Assembly (NCBI RefSeq): GCF_000463115.2
Contig: NZ_AWFX01000042.1
Coordinates: 114,456 to 178,455 of the forward strand
Length of the DNA: 64,000 nt
Source of the DNA: Franconibacter helveticus LMG 23732
GTDB taxonomy: Bacteria > Pseudomonadota > Gammaproteobacteria > Enterobacterales > Enterobacteriaceae
Direction: 5' to 3'
Shown here one piece after another: positions 1 to 9,530 of the stretch; positions within the stretch are counted from its first letter, which is position 1; each line of letters opens with the position of its first letter. A program made the translations under genes and the position numbers. Below the pieces are notes generated by a model. That model did no database searches, was not told the origin of the DNA, and saw only the letters and a program-made list of their open reading frames with translations.

Positions 1-489
<489 letters not shown>

Positions 490-674
490 AAGGTGATCCT
501 TACTTTCAGGGGTGTTCAACAGCATTTCAGCACAGCGGCAACGAAAAGCGATTTCCTTAATTCTGTATTTTTCGCCGCCGCTGCGTTTTCTGGATGCAGC
601 TCGCAAAAAAATGTTTCTTAAAACGTCGTTATAATGATAAATCTGTATATATAACCAGTATTTAAGGGCGAGCC

Positions 675-1436
675 ATGAAAACTTTTTATTCCCGTCACGC
701 AGGCTGTCTTGTGCGCTATCACGATTTTCCAGGCAGCGGCGACCCGCTGTTGATGGTGCATGGTCTTGGCTGCGCTTCCTCTTATGAATATCCGCGCATC
801 GCCATCGATCCCGCTTTTGGCGGGCAACGGGTCGTGCTCCTTGATTTGCCCGGCAGCGGCTACAGCGAAAGGCCGCGCGATTACGCTTACAGCACCGGGG
901 ACCAGGCACAGGTGGTGATGGAGCTGGTGGAGGAACTCAACCCTGGCGCTTTCTGGCTTTACGGTCATAGCATGGGCGGCAGTATCGCCATCGAGGCGGC
1001 GAGCAGGGCGGATGCGCGTTTGCAGGGGCTTGCGGTATCCGAACCCAATTTTCACCCGGGGGGCGGGGAAAGCAGCAGCGTTATTGCCGCCTGGAGCGAA
1101 GCGCAATTCGTTAACGAGAAATATCAGCAGATGCTGGACGAAGAGAGCTCGCCCTGGGCTGGCAGCTTGCTCAGTAGCGCGCCGTGGGCGGTGTGGCGAA
1201 GCGCCGCCGCGCTGGTAAAAGGAAGCAGCGTCGACTGGTATCAGGCTTTCGTGGCGCTCGATAAACCTAAGCTGCTTATTTTTGGCGAGCTTTCGCTGCC
1301 GGATGCCGATTTTACCGCTTTAGCGGCAGCCGGCGTGCCGACCACCCTTATTCCCGCCGCCGGGCATTCCCTCTCCTGGGAAAACCCTGTCGCGCTGGCT
1401 GAGGCGCTGCGGGCTTTTTGTCTGCAACAGCCGTAA
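675..1436 (+). CDS. Alpha/beta hydrolase
   Basis: A 253-residue alpha/beta hydrolase fold protein. Visible motifs are the oxyanion-hole HGLG (residues 29-32), DLPGSGYS (57-64) and the nucleophile elbow GHSMGG with Ser99. A late AAGHS supplies the probable catalytic His near residue 231, and Asp residues around 207-209 could be the acid. No signal peptide, so cytoplasmic. The ATG at 675 follows an AAGGGCGAG ribosome binding sequence. It is transcribed divergently from cigR. The substrate cannot be told from the sequence; esterase, lactonase or dehalogenase-type members all look like this. Confidence 0.85.
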   Translation: MKTFYSRHAGCLVRYHDFPGSGDPLLMVHGLGCASSYEYPRIAIDPAFGGQRVVLLDLPGSGYSERPRDYAYSTGDQAQVVMELVEELNPGAFWLYGHSMGGSIAIEAASRADARLQGLAVSEPNFHPGGGESSSVIAAWSEAQFVNEKYQQMLDEESSPWAGSLLSSAPWAVWRSAAALVKGSSVDWYQAFVALDKPKLLIFGELSLPDADFTALAAAGVPTTLIPAAGHSLSWENPVALAEALRAFCLQQP

Positions 1437-1517
1437 AGCGTGACGGTGTGGGTATTTTATAAAACAGCGTTTCATTATCATCTTCTTCTGTTTCGGTTTC
1501 CTGCATAAGAGGATGAA

Positions 1518-2762
1518 ATGCGCTGGCAAAACCTTCCGCTTGCTGCATTGCCGCTGTTGGCACAGGGGTGCGGCGTGAGCAATGTTTATACTTTCGAGTC
1601 GCCCGGCACCACAACGCGGCCTGTGCTCAGCGCTGAAGAAGCCCGCGATTTTAGCGAAGAAAACCTTTTCGCGGCGGGCGGTAAACTGGCAAGTCTGACG
1701 GGCCGCTGGCATCCGGAGCCGGTGGCGATAAAAGCCGATACAGCGTATGTGGTGGGGCAAAACGCGCCTTACGCCACGGTGCAGCAAGCGCTGAATGCCG
1801 CGCTGCGTCGCCCCTCTGGCGAGCGCGTCTGGATCAAAGTGATGCCGGGCGTTTATGACGGCGTGGTCTATGTTCCGCAACAGGCGCCGCCGGTGACGAT
1901 TTTCGGCGCCGGTTCAACGCCGCAGGCGGTCACGCTCCGCCTGGCGCTTGACGCGCGCTTTTCGCCCGCCCGCTACCGACAGGCGGTAAGCAGACAATTT
2001 GCGGCGCACGATCCCGCCTGGTATATGTACGACCTGTGCGCCGGTAAAACGACCGACGCCATTGGCACCAATTGCAGCGCCGTGGTCTGGGCGCAAAGCG
2101 ACGATTTCCAGCTGGCCAATCTCAGCGTGGTCAACAGCCTGCTCGACAGCGTGGATGCATTCAGCCATCAGGCCGTGGCGCTGCGCACCGATGGCGACCG
2201 GGTACAGCTGGAAAAGCTGCGCGTGATTAGCCGTCAGGACAGTCTCTATCTGAACACCAGCAACCGCCTGAATGAGGCCGTAACGGACCGCATCAGCCGG
2301 GTGCGGGTCAGCGAAAGCTATGTGGAAGGGGATGTCGATTATGTCTTTGGCCGCGCCAACGCCGTTTTTGAACGGGTGCATTTTCACACGGTTTCCAGCC
2401 GCGGCTCAAACGAGGCTTATGTGCTGGCGCCTGCCACCTTGCCGCATAACCGCTGGGGATTTCTGGTGCGCGACAGCCTGTTCACCGGCGATGCGGGCTA
2501 TGCAGACGGGCGCAAAGCGAAGCTCGGCCGCGCCTGGGATCAGGGCGCCGGAAAAACCGGCTATCTGCCTGGCGTAACCGCTAACGGCCAGTTGCTTATT
2601 CGCGACAGCCTGATAGACGACAGCTATGACCGGCTTTCTCCCTGGGGTGCGGCGGCCACCACCTCGCGGCCCTTCAGGGGCAACGCGGCGGCGGCGCGCC
2701 GCCTTGATGACGTCGGCTACAACCGACTGTGGGAATTTAACAACCGCCAGTTGCGTCGCTGA
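1518..2762 (+). CDS. ybhC: Pectinesterase / YbhC-type lipoprotein (CE8)
   Basis: A 414-residue CE8 right-handed beta-helix protein resembling E. coli YbhC and Dickeya PemB, an outer-membrane pectin methylesterase. The N-terminus has a hydrophobic stretch ending in LLAQGC, a weak lipobox, so lipidation at Cys18 is plausible. CE8 catalytic signatures are present: QAVALRTDGD, the Asp-bearing VEGDVDYVFG and the LGRAWDQGAG block with Arg and Trp. On family knowledge it would demethylate pectin oligomers, though E. coli YbhC was also assigned acyl-CoA thioesterase activity. The stop lies one base from the stop of the convergent aldehyde dehydrogenase, leaving no room for a terminator between them. 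Confidence 0.85.
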   Translation: MRWQNLPLAALPLLAQGCGVSNVYTFESPGTTTRPVLSAEEARDFSEENLFAAGGKLASLTGRWHPEPVAIKADTAYVVGQNAPYATVQQALNAALRRPSGERVWIKVMPGVYDGVVYVPQQAPPVTIFGAGSTPQAVTLRLALDARFSPARYRQAVSRQFAAHDPAWYMYDLCAGKTTDAIGTNCSAVVWAQSDDFQLANLSVVNSLLDSVDAFSHQAVALRTDGDRVQLEKLRVISRQDSLYLNTSNRLNEAVTDRISRVRVSESYVEGDVDYVFGRANAVFERVHFHTVSSRGSNEAYVLAPATLPHNRWGFLVRDSLFTGDAGYADGRKAKLGRAWDQGAGKTGYLPGVTANGQLLIRDSLIDDSYDRLSPWGAAATTSRPFRGNAAAARRLDDVGYNRLWEFNNRQLRR

Positions 2763-2763
2763 C

Positions 2764-4227
2764 TCAGAAAGGTAGCGGACGGGGCGCGGTTTGCAGCGTT
2801 ATCCAGCGCAGTTCGGTAAACGCCTGCACGCCTGCTTGTCCGCCAAAATGCCCGTAACCGGAGTCCTTAACGCCGCCGAACGGCATCTGCGGCTCGTCGT
2901 GTACCGTTGGCCCGTTAATATGGCAAATCCCGCTTTGTAACCGCTGCGCCACCCGCCAGGCGCGCGCGGTATCGCGGCTGAAAACGGCGCTGGAAAGGCC
3001 AAACTCGCTATCGTTGGCAACGCGAATGGCTTCTGCTTCGTCACGCACGCGCACAATCGCTTTTACCGGGCCGAACGACTCTTCATGATAAATACGCATC
3101 TGCGCCGTGACATGATCCAGCACCGCGGCGGGCATCAGCGTCGTTTCCGCTTTGCCGCCCGCCAGCAGCGTGGCGCCTTTGGCAAGGGCGTCATCAATCA
3201 GCGCGTTGCAGCGCGTCACCGTTTGTTTGTCCACCACAGACCCCAGTACCGTTGGCCCGTTACGCGGGTCGCCGCAGGGAAGAGAAGCCGCCTTCGCCGC
3301 GAACTGCGCGGCAAACTCATCGGCTACGCGCTCATCCACCACAATGCGCTCCGTGGACATGCAAATCTGCCCGGAGTTGGCGAAGGCGCCAAACGCGGCG
3401 CAGTTTACCGCAAGCTCAATGTCCGCATCGTCCAGCACCAGCAGCGGCGCCTTACCGCCAAGCTCCAGCACCACGGGTTTGAGATAGCGTGCGCAGGTTT
3501 GCGCGATAAGACGGCCCACGCGGGTTGAACCGGTGAAGTTGATCCGGCGCACCGCCGGATGCGCAATCACAGCCTCGGTGATTGCCGCCGCCTCTTGCGG
3601 CGCGCTGGTAATAAAATTCACTACGCCGGGCGCAAAGCCCGCCGCGTGCAGCGCGTCGATGATAAGACCGTGGGTGGCGGGAGAAAGCTCGCTGCCTTTA
3701 AGAATGACCGTATTGCCGCAGGCAAGCGGTGTGGCGATAGCGCGCACGCCGAGGATCACCGGCGCATTCCAGGGCGCCATGCCGAACACCACGCCGGCTG
3801 GCTGGCGCACCGCCATCGCCAGGTTTCCCGGCACGTCAGAGGGGATAACTTCACCGGTGATTTGCGTGGTGAGCGCCGCCGCTTCGCGCAGCAGGCCCGC
3901 GCCCAGATGCACGTTGAACCCCGCCCACTGGGCGGAAGCGCCGGTTTCCGCCGCCATCGCGGCGATAAACTGCGCCTCCCGCGCCTCCAGTTCCGCCGCC
4001 GCCTTCAGCAGCAGCGCCCGGCGCTCGCCAGGCCCGGTATCACGCCAGCCGATAAACGCCTGGGCGGCGGCGTCTGCCGCGGCCAGCGCATCCTCCGGCG
4101 TGGCGGCGGGGGCGATAGTCGCTGTGTTTTCATCCAGCGGATTGAGCCGGGTAAAGGTGCGCCCGGTCGCGGCGGCGCGTTGCTCGCCATTGATCAGTAA
4201 CGCAGGCGTAAAAGGAACAGAAGCCAT
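2764..4227 (-). CDS. NAD(P)-dependent aldehyde dehydrogenase
   Basis: ALDH superfamily enzyme of 487 residues. The catalytic Glu motif VLELGGK and the catalytic Cys motif NSGQICMSTERI are intact, as are the cofactor-domain blocks MAPWNAPV and FTGSTRVG and the C-terminal FGGVKDSGYG. The ATG at 4227 is preferred over an in-frame TTG twelve bases upstream because GAGGTGT sits at ideal spacing before the ATG. Overall pattern is closest to aromatic-aldehyde (salicylaldehyde/vanillin-type) dehydrogenases, but the substrate is inference. It is transcribed alone toward ybhC, with its own 140-base upstream gap. Confidence 0.88.
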   Translation of the reverse strand: MASVPFTPALLINGEQRAAATGRTFTRLNPLDENTATIAPAATPEDALAAADAAAQAFIGWRDTGPGERRALLLKAAAELEAREAQFIAAMAAETGASAQWAGFNVHLGAGLLREAAALTTQITGEVIPSDVPGNLAMAVRQPAGVVFGMAPWNAPVILGVRAIATPLACGNTVILKGSELSPATHGLIIDALHAAGFAPGVVNFITSAPQEAAAITEAVIAHPAVRRINFTGSTRVGRLIAQTCARYLKPVVLELGGKAPLLVLDDADIELAVNCAAFGAFANSGQICMSTERIVVDERVADEFAAQFAAKAASLPCGDPRNGPTVLGSVVDKQTVTRCNALIDDALAKGATLLAGGKAETTLMPAAVLDHVTAQMRIYHEESFGPVKAIVRVRDEAEAIRVANDSEFGLSSAVFSRDTARAWRVAQRLQSGICHINGPTVHDEPQMPFGGVKDSGYGHFGGQAGVQAFTELRWITLQTAPRPLPF

Positions 4228-4370
4228 CGGACACCTCAATTGTTATAAGAATGTAAAGCGTGGTGAGAGTGTACGGGGCGCAGCAGGAAAAACCAGCGGT
4301 GGGGCGGATATCGCACGGTTTTTTAACGCGTTAGCGGCCGGTTCACATTTTGCAAACCGGCCAGAAATGG

Positions 4371-6542
4371 CTACCTGAAAAGCGCGGCCAGCGCCTGACG
4401 GTCGCTGTCGCTCACATCCAGCGGATGGCGGTAGCCGATGTTGTCGCAGGCCAGCGTGTAAAGCGCCACCAGCCAGTCGTAAACATAGCGCGTGGCGGCA
4501 TGGACGGGCTGGTCGCCAAGACGCGAAAGCCGCTGGCGGGGGCTTTCAACCGGCGCGAAAATCGGTGCGCCTTTATTCACGCGGCTTGCGGGGCGCTGCG
4601 CCAGCGGCGCTTCGGCGTAACCGAGCCAACTGACAAATTGCATTAGCGCGGCGTGGCATTGCGCCTCGTCGCCCGACAACGACTCAAGCTTTTCATCCAG
4701 CGCCAGCCGGTAGCTCGCAACCGCCAGCGTTTCGCCAAGCCAGCGCAGGGTTGACGCCTCCAGCCCCAGCGCGGCGGCATTATCCGGCTGCTGAGACCAG
4801 TGGCGCACATGGTTAACCCAGCGGCGGTGGGGATGCTGTTCGCTTTTGCTTGTCTGCCGTTCACTGGCTAACGCTGCCGTTTCTGCGGGGTCATCGGCAA
4901 AAAGATCAATGCTGTCGCTAAAGATCGCCTGCGTAGTGTCGATAACGCCCGGCGGCGTATCGTCATCCGCGCTGCGCGCGCGGCCAGCAGGCAGCAGCGC
5001 TTCCAGCACATCGCCATGGCGCGATGCCTGGCGTTGAAGCGCGCGGACTTCCTGCTCGGCGCGGCGGCGGGCGTCGTCGTCGCTTTCAACCGCCAGGTAG
5101 CGCTGAAACAGCGCCTGCGCCGAGGCGAACAGCGCGTTTTCCATCGCCGCCCGGCGCGCTTCATGGCCCGCATCGTTTAGCGCTTCGCTGAGCCATTCCA
5201 CCAGGCGTTGTACATTGCGGGCATCGAGCGCCTGCAACGCGCCCCAGCGGCTGCCTGGTTTGCCAAGCAGGCGCTGCACCCCTTCATCAAGATGCTGCCC
5301 GCCGTGGAAGCGGGCGTCGTGAGGGGTGATCACCCAGACCAGCTTTGGCTGCGCGCCTTCGGGCTGCGTATCATCCACCCAGCGGCGCAATTCGCGCGCG
5401 GCGGGAATAATGGCGGCGCGTTCGGGCGCCGCGTTGCATACCAGCAACACGTCGGGCTGAAGGCGCTGGCGATAGCCCGACAGCAGCCAGCGAATTTTGC
5501 TGGCGGTCAGGCTGTTGTCGGCAGGGGCGGCGGGGATGTCGATGATTTCGCTGTTGCCCGAGCCGTTGTGCGAACTGCTGCGCAGTTGCGTAGCGTCGGC
5601 CAGCGGTAGCACCAGTTCCCGGGTCAGCAGGGCGAGCGTGTCCACTGCAACCCTGTGCGCCGGTTGAACGCCGTTAGCGTCCAGCGGACAAACCTGCACG
5701 TTTTCATCCGCTGTTCCGCCCGGCAGCAAAAAGCCCTCAGCGGGCAGGGAGAATGAATCCACCAGCAGACTCAGCGGCGCGGCAACTTCCGGCGCATGAC
5801 CCAGCGCTTCCAGCGTTTGCGCCAGTTCCAGCCATTGCTGCGTCAGCTCCTGATTTTCGCCCCACAGCAGAGGGTAAACGCGCGCGCGATCGTTCAGGGT
5901 CAGGGCCGGAAGCAGGGCGGCAAGCTGGTGCCAGCTTGCGTCCGTCAGGCTTTGATGCCGTTTCGGCGCCGTCTCGCTCCAGAAGGCCGCGAGGGTGGCG
6001 ACCTCTTCAGCCCGCACCGCCGGGTGCGCCTGCGGCTGGCACAGCGCCCGCAGCGGCGCCAGGCGTTGCTGCACCTGCGCATCCGTCAGCGTGCGCGCCG
6101 CGCCGTCGGCGTAATAGCGGGCGATAAAAATCTGCACCAGCTCGCTTTCGCTTAACAGGCGTAACCGCAGGGCAAAACGCTCCGGCAGGTCGCCTTCGTC
6201 TTGCGTAAAGCGCACCGCCATCGCCGTGGCGCTGTTGCCCGGATTAATATGCGTGAGGTAATCAAGGTGTTTGCCGCCAGGCGTGACGTGAAGCCGCTCC
6301 GGCTGGCAACTGGCAAGCGTGGAGAGCAAAAACGCTTTGCCTGCCCCGGCGTAGCCGTAAAGGCCCACCGTGCGCGGCGCGTCGCTCAGTTTCACTATTG
6401 CTTGCGCGCGGCTTTCAAGCTGTTGCAACCGGGCCAGCAGGGCGTCGGCTTCGTCATTCAGCAGAGGCGCGCGCTGGCGCGCTTCCTCTACCCAGTGAGT
6501 CAGGGCGATCAGGGTGCGTGAAGTGAGGTTCGGATGACTCAT
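4371..6542 (-). CDS. srfC: SrfC family P-loop protein
   Basis: A 723-residue protein, last gene of the srfABC operon. Near the N-terminus a P-loop (GYAGAGKAF, about residues 64-72) follows a helical segment, suggesting an ATPase or GTPase. The rest is long, mostly alpha-helical and poorly conserved. The start codon overlaps the srfB stop by four bases (ATGA), so the two are translationally coupled. Salmonella srfC was named as part of an SsrB-activated gene set and is often labelled a virulence effector, but no biochemical role is established. The presence of the operon in a strain with no visible SPI-2 argues for a housekeeping or envelope function. Confidence 0.85.
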   Translation of the reverse strand: MSHPNLTSRTLIALTHWVEEARQRAPLLNDEADALLARLQQLESRAQAIVKLSDAPRTVGLYGYAGAGKAFLLSTLASCQPERLHVTPGGKHLDYLTHINPGNSATAMAVRFTQDEGDLPERFALRLRLLSESELVQIFIARYYADGAARTLTDAQVQQRLAPLRALCQPQAHPAVRAEEVATLAAFWSETAPKRHQSLTDASWHQLAALLPALTLNDRARVYPLLWGENQELTQQWLELAQTLEALGHAPEVAAPLSLLVDSFSLPAEGFLLPGGTADENVQVCPLDANGVQPAHRVAVDTLALLTRELVLPLADATQLRSSSHNGSGNSEIIDIPAAPADNSLTASKIRWLLSGYRQRLQPDVLLVCNAAPERAAIIPAARELRRWVDDTQPEGAQPKLVWVITPHDARFHGGQHLDEGVQRLLGKPGSRWGALQALDARNVQRLVEWLSEALNDAGHEARRAAMENALFASAQALFQRYLAVESDDDARRRAEQEVRALQRQASRHGDVLEALLPAGRARSADDDTPPGVIDTTQAIFSDSIDLFADDPAETAALASERQTSKSEQHPHRRWVNHVRHWSQQPDNAAALGLEASTLRWLGETLAVASYRLALDEKLESLSGDEAQCHAALMQFVSWLGYAEAPLAQRPASRVNKGAPIFAPVESPRQRLSRLGDQPVHAATRYVYDWLVALYTLACDNIGYRHPLDVSDSDRQALAALFR

Positions 6543-9526
6543 TTTAAATAAACGCTCCCGCTGTCTATCCAGTAATGGCTGCCGCTGCTGCGACGGTCAG
6601 CCAGCGTATTAAGTTTAAAGGTCAGCTGCTCCAGCGGCACCCGGGTGCCGTCGGAAAGCCACGCTTCCGCCAGGCTGAACGCTTCCGGGGCCTGGTGTTT
6701 GCCGCCGCCGGTGAGCTGAAGGCGCACGTTAAGCACCCCGTCGCCGGCAATGGCTTTCGCCAGCTCCGGCGCGTTTACCGAAAGGGTATAAAGCGGCGTG
6801 GCGGGCCAGCGCGCATTGTCGAGCTGACGAAAACCCAGGGTGACGTTGCCGCGCAGGGGAAAATGCAGACGCGCATCGAGCTTCTCGCCCGGGTTGTCGA
6901 GGTCTGTCTCGCTGTACCAGACGTTTTCGTCGCTGAGCAGGTTGGCGACGTTATCGAGCACGCCGAGATAGCGCACGGTGGAATAGGCGCCGATATCCGC
7001 CGCCTTAAAATTAAAGCGCGGCAGGCGTAAGTCGAGCGCCAGCGCGCAGAGCATCGCGCCCACCGCCGCCGTCGCTTTCGGGTTGCCCACGCGCCCTTGC
7101 TGGCTGAACGGATACCACTCGTGCACTTCATAATTATCAAGCCAGACAATGCGGCTCACCGGCACCGGCTGAAGGTGGCGAATAAGCGCCTGCACGCCCG
7201 GCAAACAGCCTGGACGGCCCGTCACCAGCAGTATGTCGCAGGCGTAATGGGTAATAGCTTCGCAGAGCGCATGCAGCGGCGCGCAGAGGCTGAATTTGCC
7301 GTTGAGCATCGCCTCCTGTAGCTCGCTGAAGCTCACCTGCAACGGCACATCAAGCACGTTAAAGGCGACAGCGTCGCCTGGCAGCGCATGCCCGATAGCC
7401 TGATGCAGATAATTGAGCACGTTGGCCGTTGGCTGGCGGGTCAGCAGTTCGCCGAAGGTGGCGTGCAGCCCGGCCAGCGGGTCGTTGGCTTCGCTCTGCT
7501 GCCAGGCGTGTAAAATCGCATGGCCGACCGGCATCAGCAGTTGCAGCGCGGTTTGCTGGCGTAAAATCGCCTGGGTGTCCATGCGACCGGAGTCGCCGAA
7601 CAGCGTCGCCATTAGCGTCACCGCATCCGGCGCGCCCGCTTTTTGCAGGCTTTCCTGCAAGGCAGGGAGCACGCAGCGCTGAAGGATATCGAGCAGCAGG
7701 TCGTCGCCCGCCACCTTAAACCCTTCGCGGAACAACAGTTCCGGCGCGATCTTCACATTGCTGCCGACGCCGTCGTCCAGCCGGTAGTCGGTAATGGCCA
7801 TATCGGTGGTGCCGCCGCCGATGTCTATCGAGGCGATGCGCAGCTGGCGCCCCGGCTTCTCGCCTGCCGGCGTGTCGCGGTCGGGCCGCGCGTAGCTTGC
7901 GAAAAAGCGCTCAGTCTGGCCGTTAAAGCGCACCATGGCTTCGTTATAAAGCCATACCAGTTGACCGCAGCTCGCTTCGTCCCAGTCCATCTGTACCTGC
8001 GGCGCGGGCACGCGGCTTTTTTGCTGGCCTTTGGCGGAGGTAAAATCGTCATCCTGCGGGTGCCAGCCAAGGGCTTTCCAGACCAGCGCGATGGCCTCAT
8101 GCATGCGGCGGCGGAAAATTTCGCGCTCCTGCTTAGGCATGGCGGAAGGCAAGGTGAGGATAAGCGTGCGCAGCTGGCGCGGAGAGTGGGCGTTGCCCAT
8201 CCGCAGGCGGCTCGCCACGCTGTTAATCTGGCACAGCGCCTGGGAAAGCAGTTCGCAAAGCATGTGGGTCATCAGCGAGCTGCGGCTGTACTGCGGCGAA
8301 AAGACCGGCAGACGTTCGTCGGCGGGCAGCTCCCACAGGGGCTGGCCTTCGTCATTCATCAGGTTCATCAGCGGAAACGCTGTGGCGAGCGGTTCGCGCT
8401 GGGTTTTCGGCGTCAGTAAATTAAAGCGCCAGGCTTGCGCGGCGGGCGTTTCATCCCATAAATAACGGCGCGGGCTGGAGATACCGCTGCTGCCGTCGGT
8501 GCCGAGGCGCTGCATCGCGAGCTTACGCGCTTCGTCGCCCACGCGCACGATAGAAGGCCAGGTGAAGGCGTCGTCGCGGCCGCTTTCCACGGAAAAATGC
8601 TGTTTGCCGAAGCGCGCTTCAGCAAAGGCGAGGCGGCTGGTGAACATCGGCGCATTAAGGTATTGCGGCTCGCTGAGCGAACGTACCTGCAACTCCATGG
8701 TCTGGCGCAAACCGTCGTTCGCCTCGCCGTGATCTTCAATAATCACGCCGCAGGTATGGGTGTTGCCAACGTCCAGAATTAAATCGACCGGCACGGCAGG
8801 AGCGCTCAGGGTGGCGGTGACGATTTTCAGTTCCGGCACGCGGATTTGCTCGCCCAGCAACGACATCAGGTTCAGCCAGTGCCCTTGGTACTCAAACCCT
8901 TTCATGGCGCGGACAAGCGACTCCTCGCTGCGCGCCTCCTGCTGGGTGGCGAAATGGCTAAACGTTTCCCGCAGCCAGCCGTCGACCCAGGTCTGGTCGA
9001 GAAAATCGGCGACTTCGTCATCGCGCCAGGCGAGCGCGAAGCGGCTGCCGTTGCGCACGTCGTTTTCTACCGGGGCAAGCTGCCCCTGGTTGCTCTCATC
9101 GCGCTGAATTTGTGTGTCGAAGGCAAGCGTCACGCGGTGCGTATGGCCTGCGCTGTCCGGCGTCTCCAGACGGCGGATCTGCACCCGCGCCCAGTTATCC
9201 GGGCCCTGCACGAAAGTGCGTGGCGGGTTAAAGCGCAGCACCGGCACCGGCAGCCAGACGCCGTCGAGCACCGCCAGCGACTGGCTCAGGGCGAAGGTGC
9301 TTTCAGGCCGAACCACTTCCGGCGCGCCGCCATTGGGCGAGGGCAGGGTAAATTTGCCGCCGGCGCTGTCGTAATCCAGGCGCAGCAGGGGGCCGTTGGC
9401 GGTTTTACGCACAAAGCGACCGCCGTGCGGCGCGTCTGCTGGCGTAACGCCGAAATCTAAAAACTGCACCCCGCTGTTTTCAATCAGGGTGACGCTTTGT
9501 TTGTAATCACACAGGTTTGCCAGCAT
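6539..9526 (-). CDS. srfB: SrfB family actin/Hsp70-like ATPase
   Basis: A 995-residue member of the SrfB family. Two nucleotide-binding signatures of the ASKHA (actin/Hsp70/sugar kinase) fold can be read: LDVGNTHTCGVII near residue 260 (phosphate 1 type) and SIDIGGGTTDMAI near residue 570 (phosphate 2 type). VTGRPGCLPGVQALI further on resembles an adenosine-binding block. An N-terminal region of about 250 residues and a C-terminal beta-rich region flank the ATPase. No signal peptide or membrane segment, so cytoplasmic. It overlaps srfC by four bases and follows srfA by four. Role unknown; the domain set suggests an ATP-driven partner of SrfC. Confidence 0.87.
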   Translation of the reverse strand: MLANLCDYKQSVTLIENSGVQFLDFGVTPADAPHGGRFVRKTANGPLLRLDYDSAGGKFTLPSPNGGAPEVVRPESTFALSQSLAVLDGVWLPVPVLRFNPPRTFVQGPDNWARVQIRRLETPDSAGHTHRVTLAFDTQIQRDESNQGQLAPVENDVRNGSRFALAWRDDEVADFLDQTWVDGWLRETFSHFATQQEARSEESLVRAMKGFEYQGHWLNLMSLLGEQIRVPELKIVTATLSAPAVPVDLILDVGNTHTCGVIIEDHGEANDGLRQTMELQVRSLSEPQYLNAPMFTSRLAFAEARFGKQHFSVESGRDDAFTWPSIVRVGDEARKLAMQRLGTDGSSGISSPRRYLWDETPAAQAWRFNLLTPKTQREPLATAFPLMNLMNDEGQPLWELPADERLPVFSPQYSRSSLMTHMLCELLSQALCQINSVASRLRMGNAHSPRQLRTLILTLPSAMPKQEREIFRRRMHEAIALVWKALGWHPQDDDFTSAKGQQKSRVPAPQVQMDWDEASCGQLVWLYNEAMVRFNGQTERFFASYARPDRDTPAGEKPGRQLRIASIDIGGGTTDMAITDYRLDDGVGSNVKIAPELLFREGFKVAGDDLLLDILQRCVLPALQESLQKAGAPDAVTLMATLFGDSGRMDTQAILRQQTALQLLMPVGHAILHAWQQSEANDPLAGLHATFGELLTRQPTANVLNYLHQAIGHALPGDAVAFNVLDVPLQVSFSELQEAMLNGKFSLCAPLHALCEAITHYACDILLVTGRPGCLPGVQALIRHLQPVPVSRIVWLDNYEVHEWYPFSQQGRVGNPKATAAVGAMLCALALDLRLPRFNFKAADIGAYSTVRYLGVLDNVANLLSDENVWYSETDLDNPGEKLDARLHFPLRGNVTLGFRQLDNARWPATPLYTLSVNAPELAKAIAGDGVLNVRLQLTGGGKHQAPEAFSLAEAWLSDGTRVPLEQLTFKLNTLADRRSSGSHYWIDSGSVYLK

Positions 9527-9530
9527 AGGA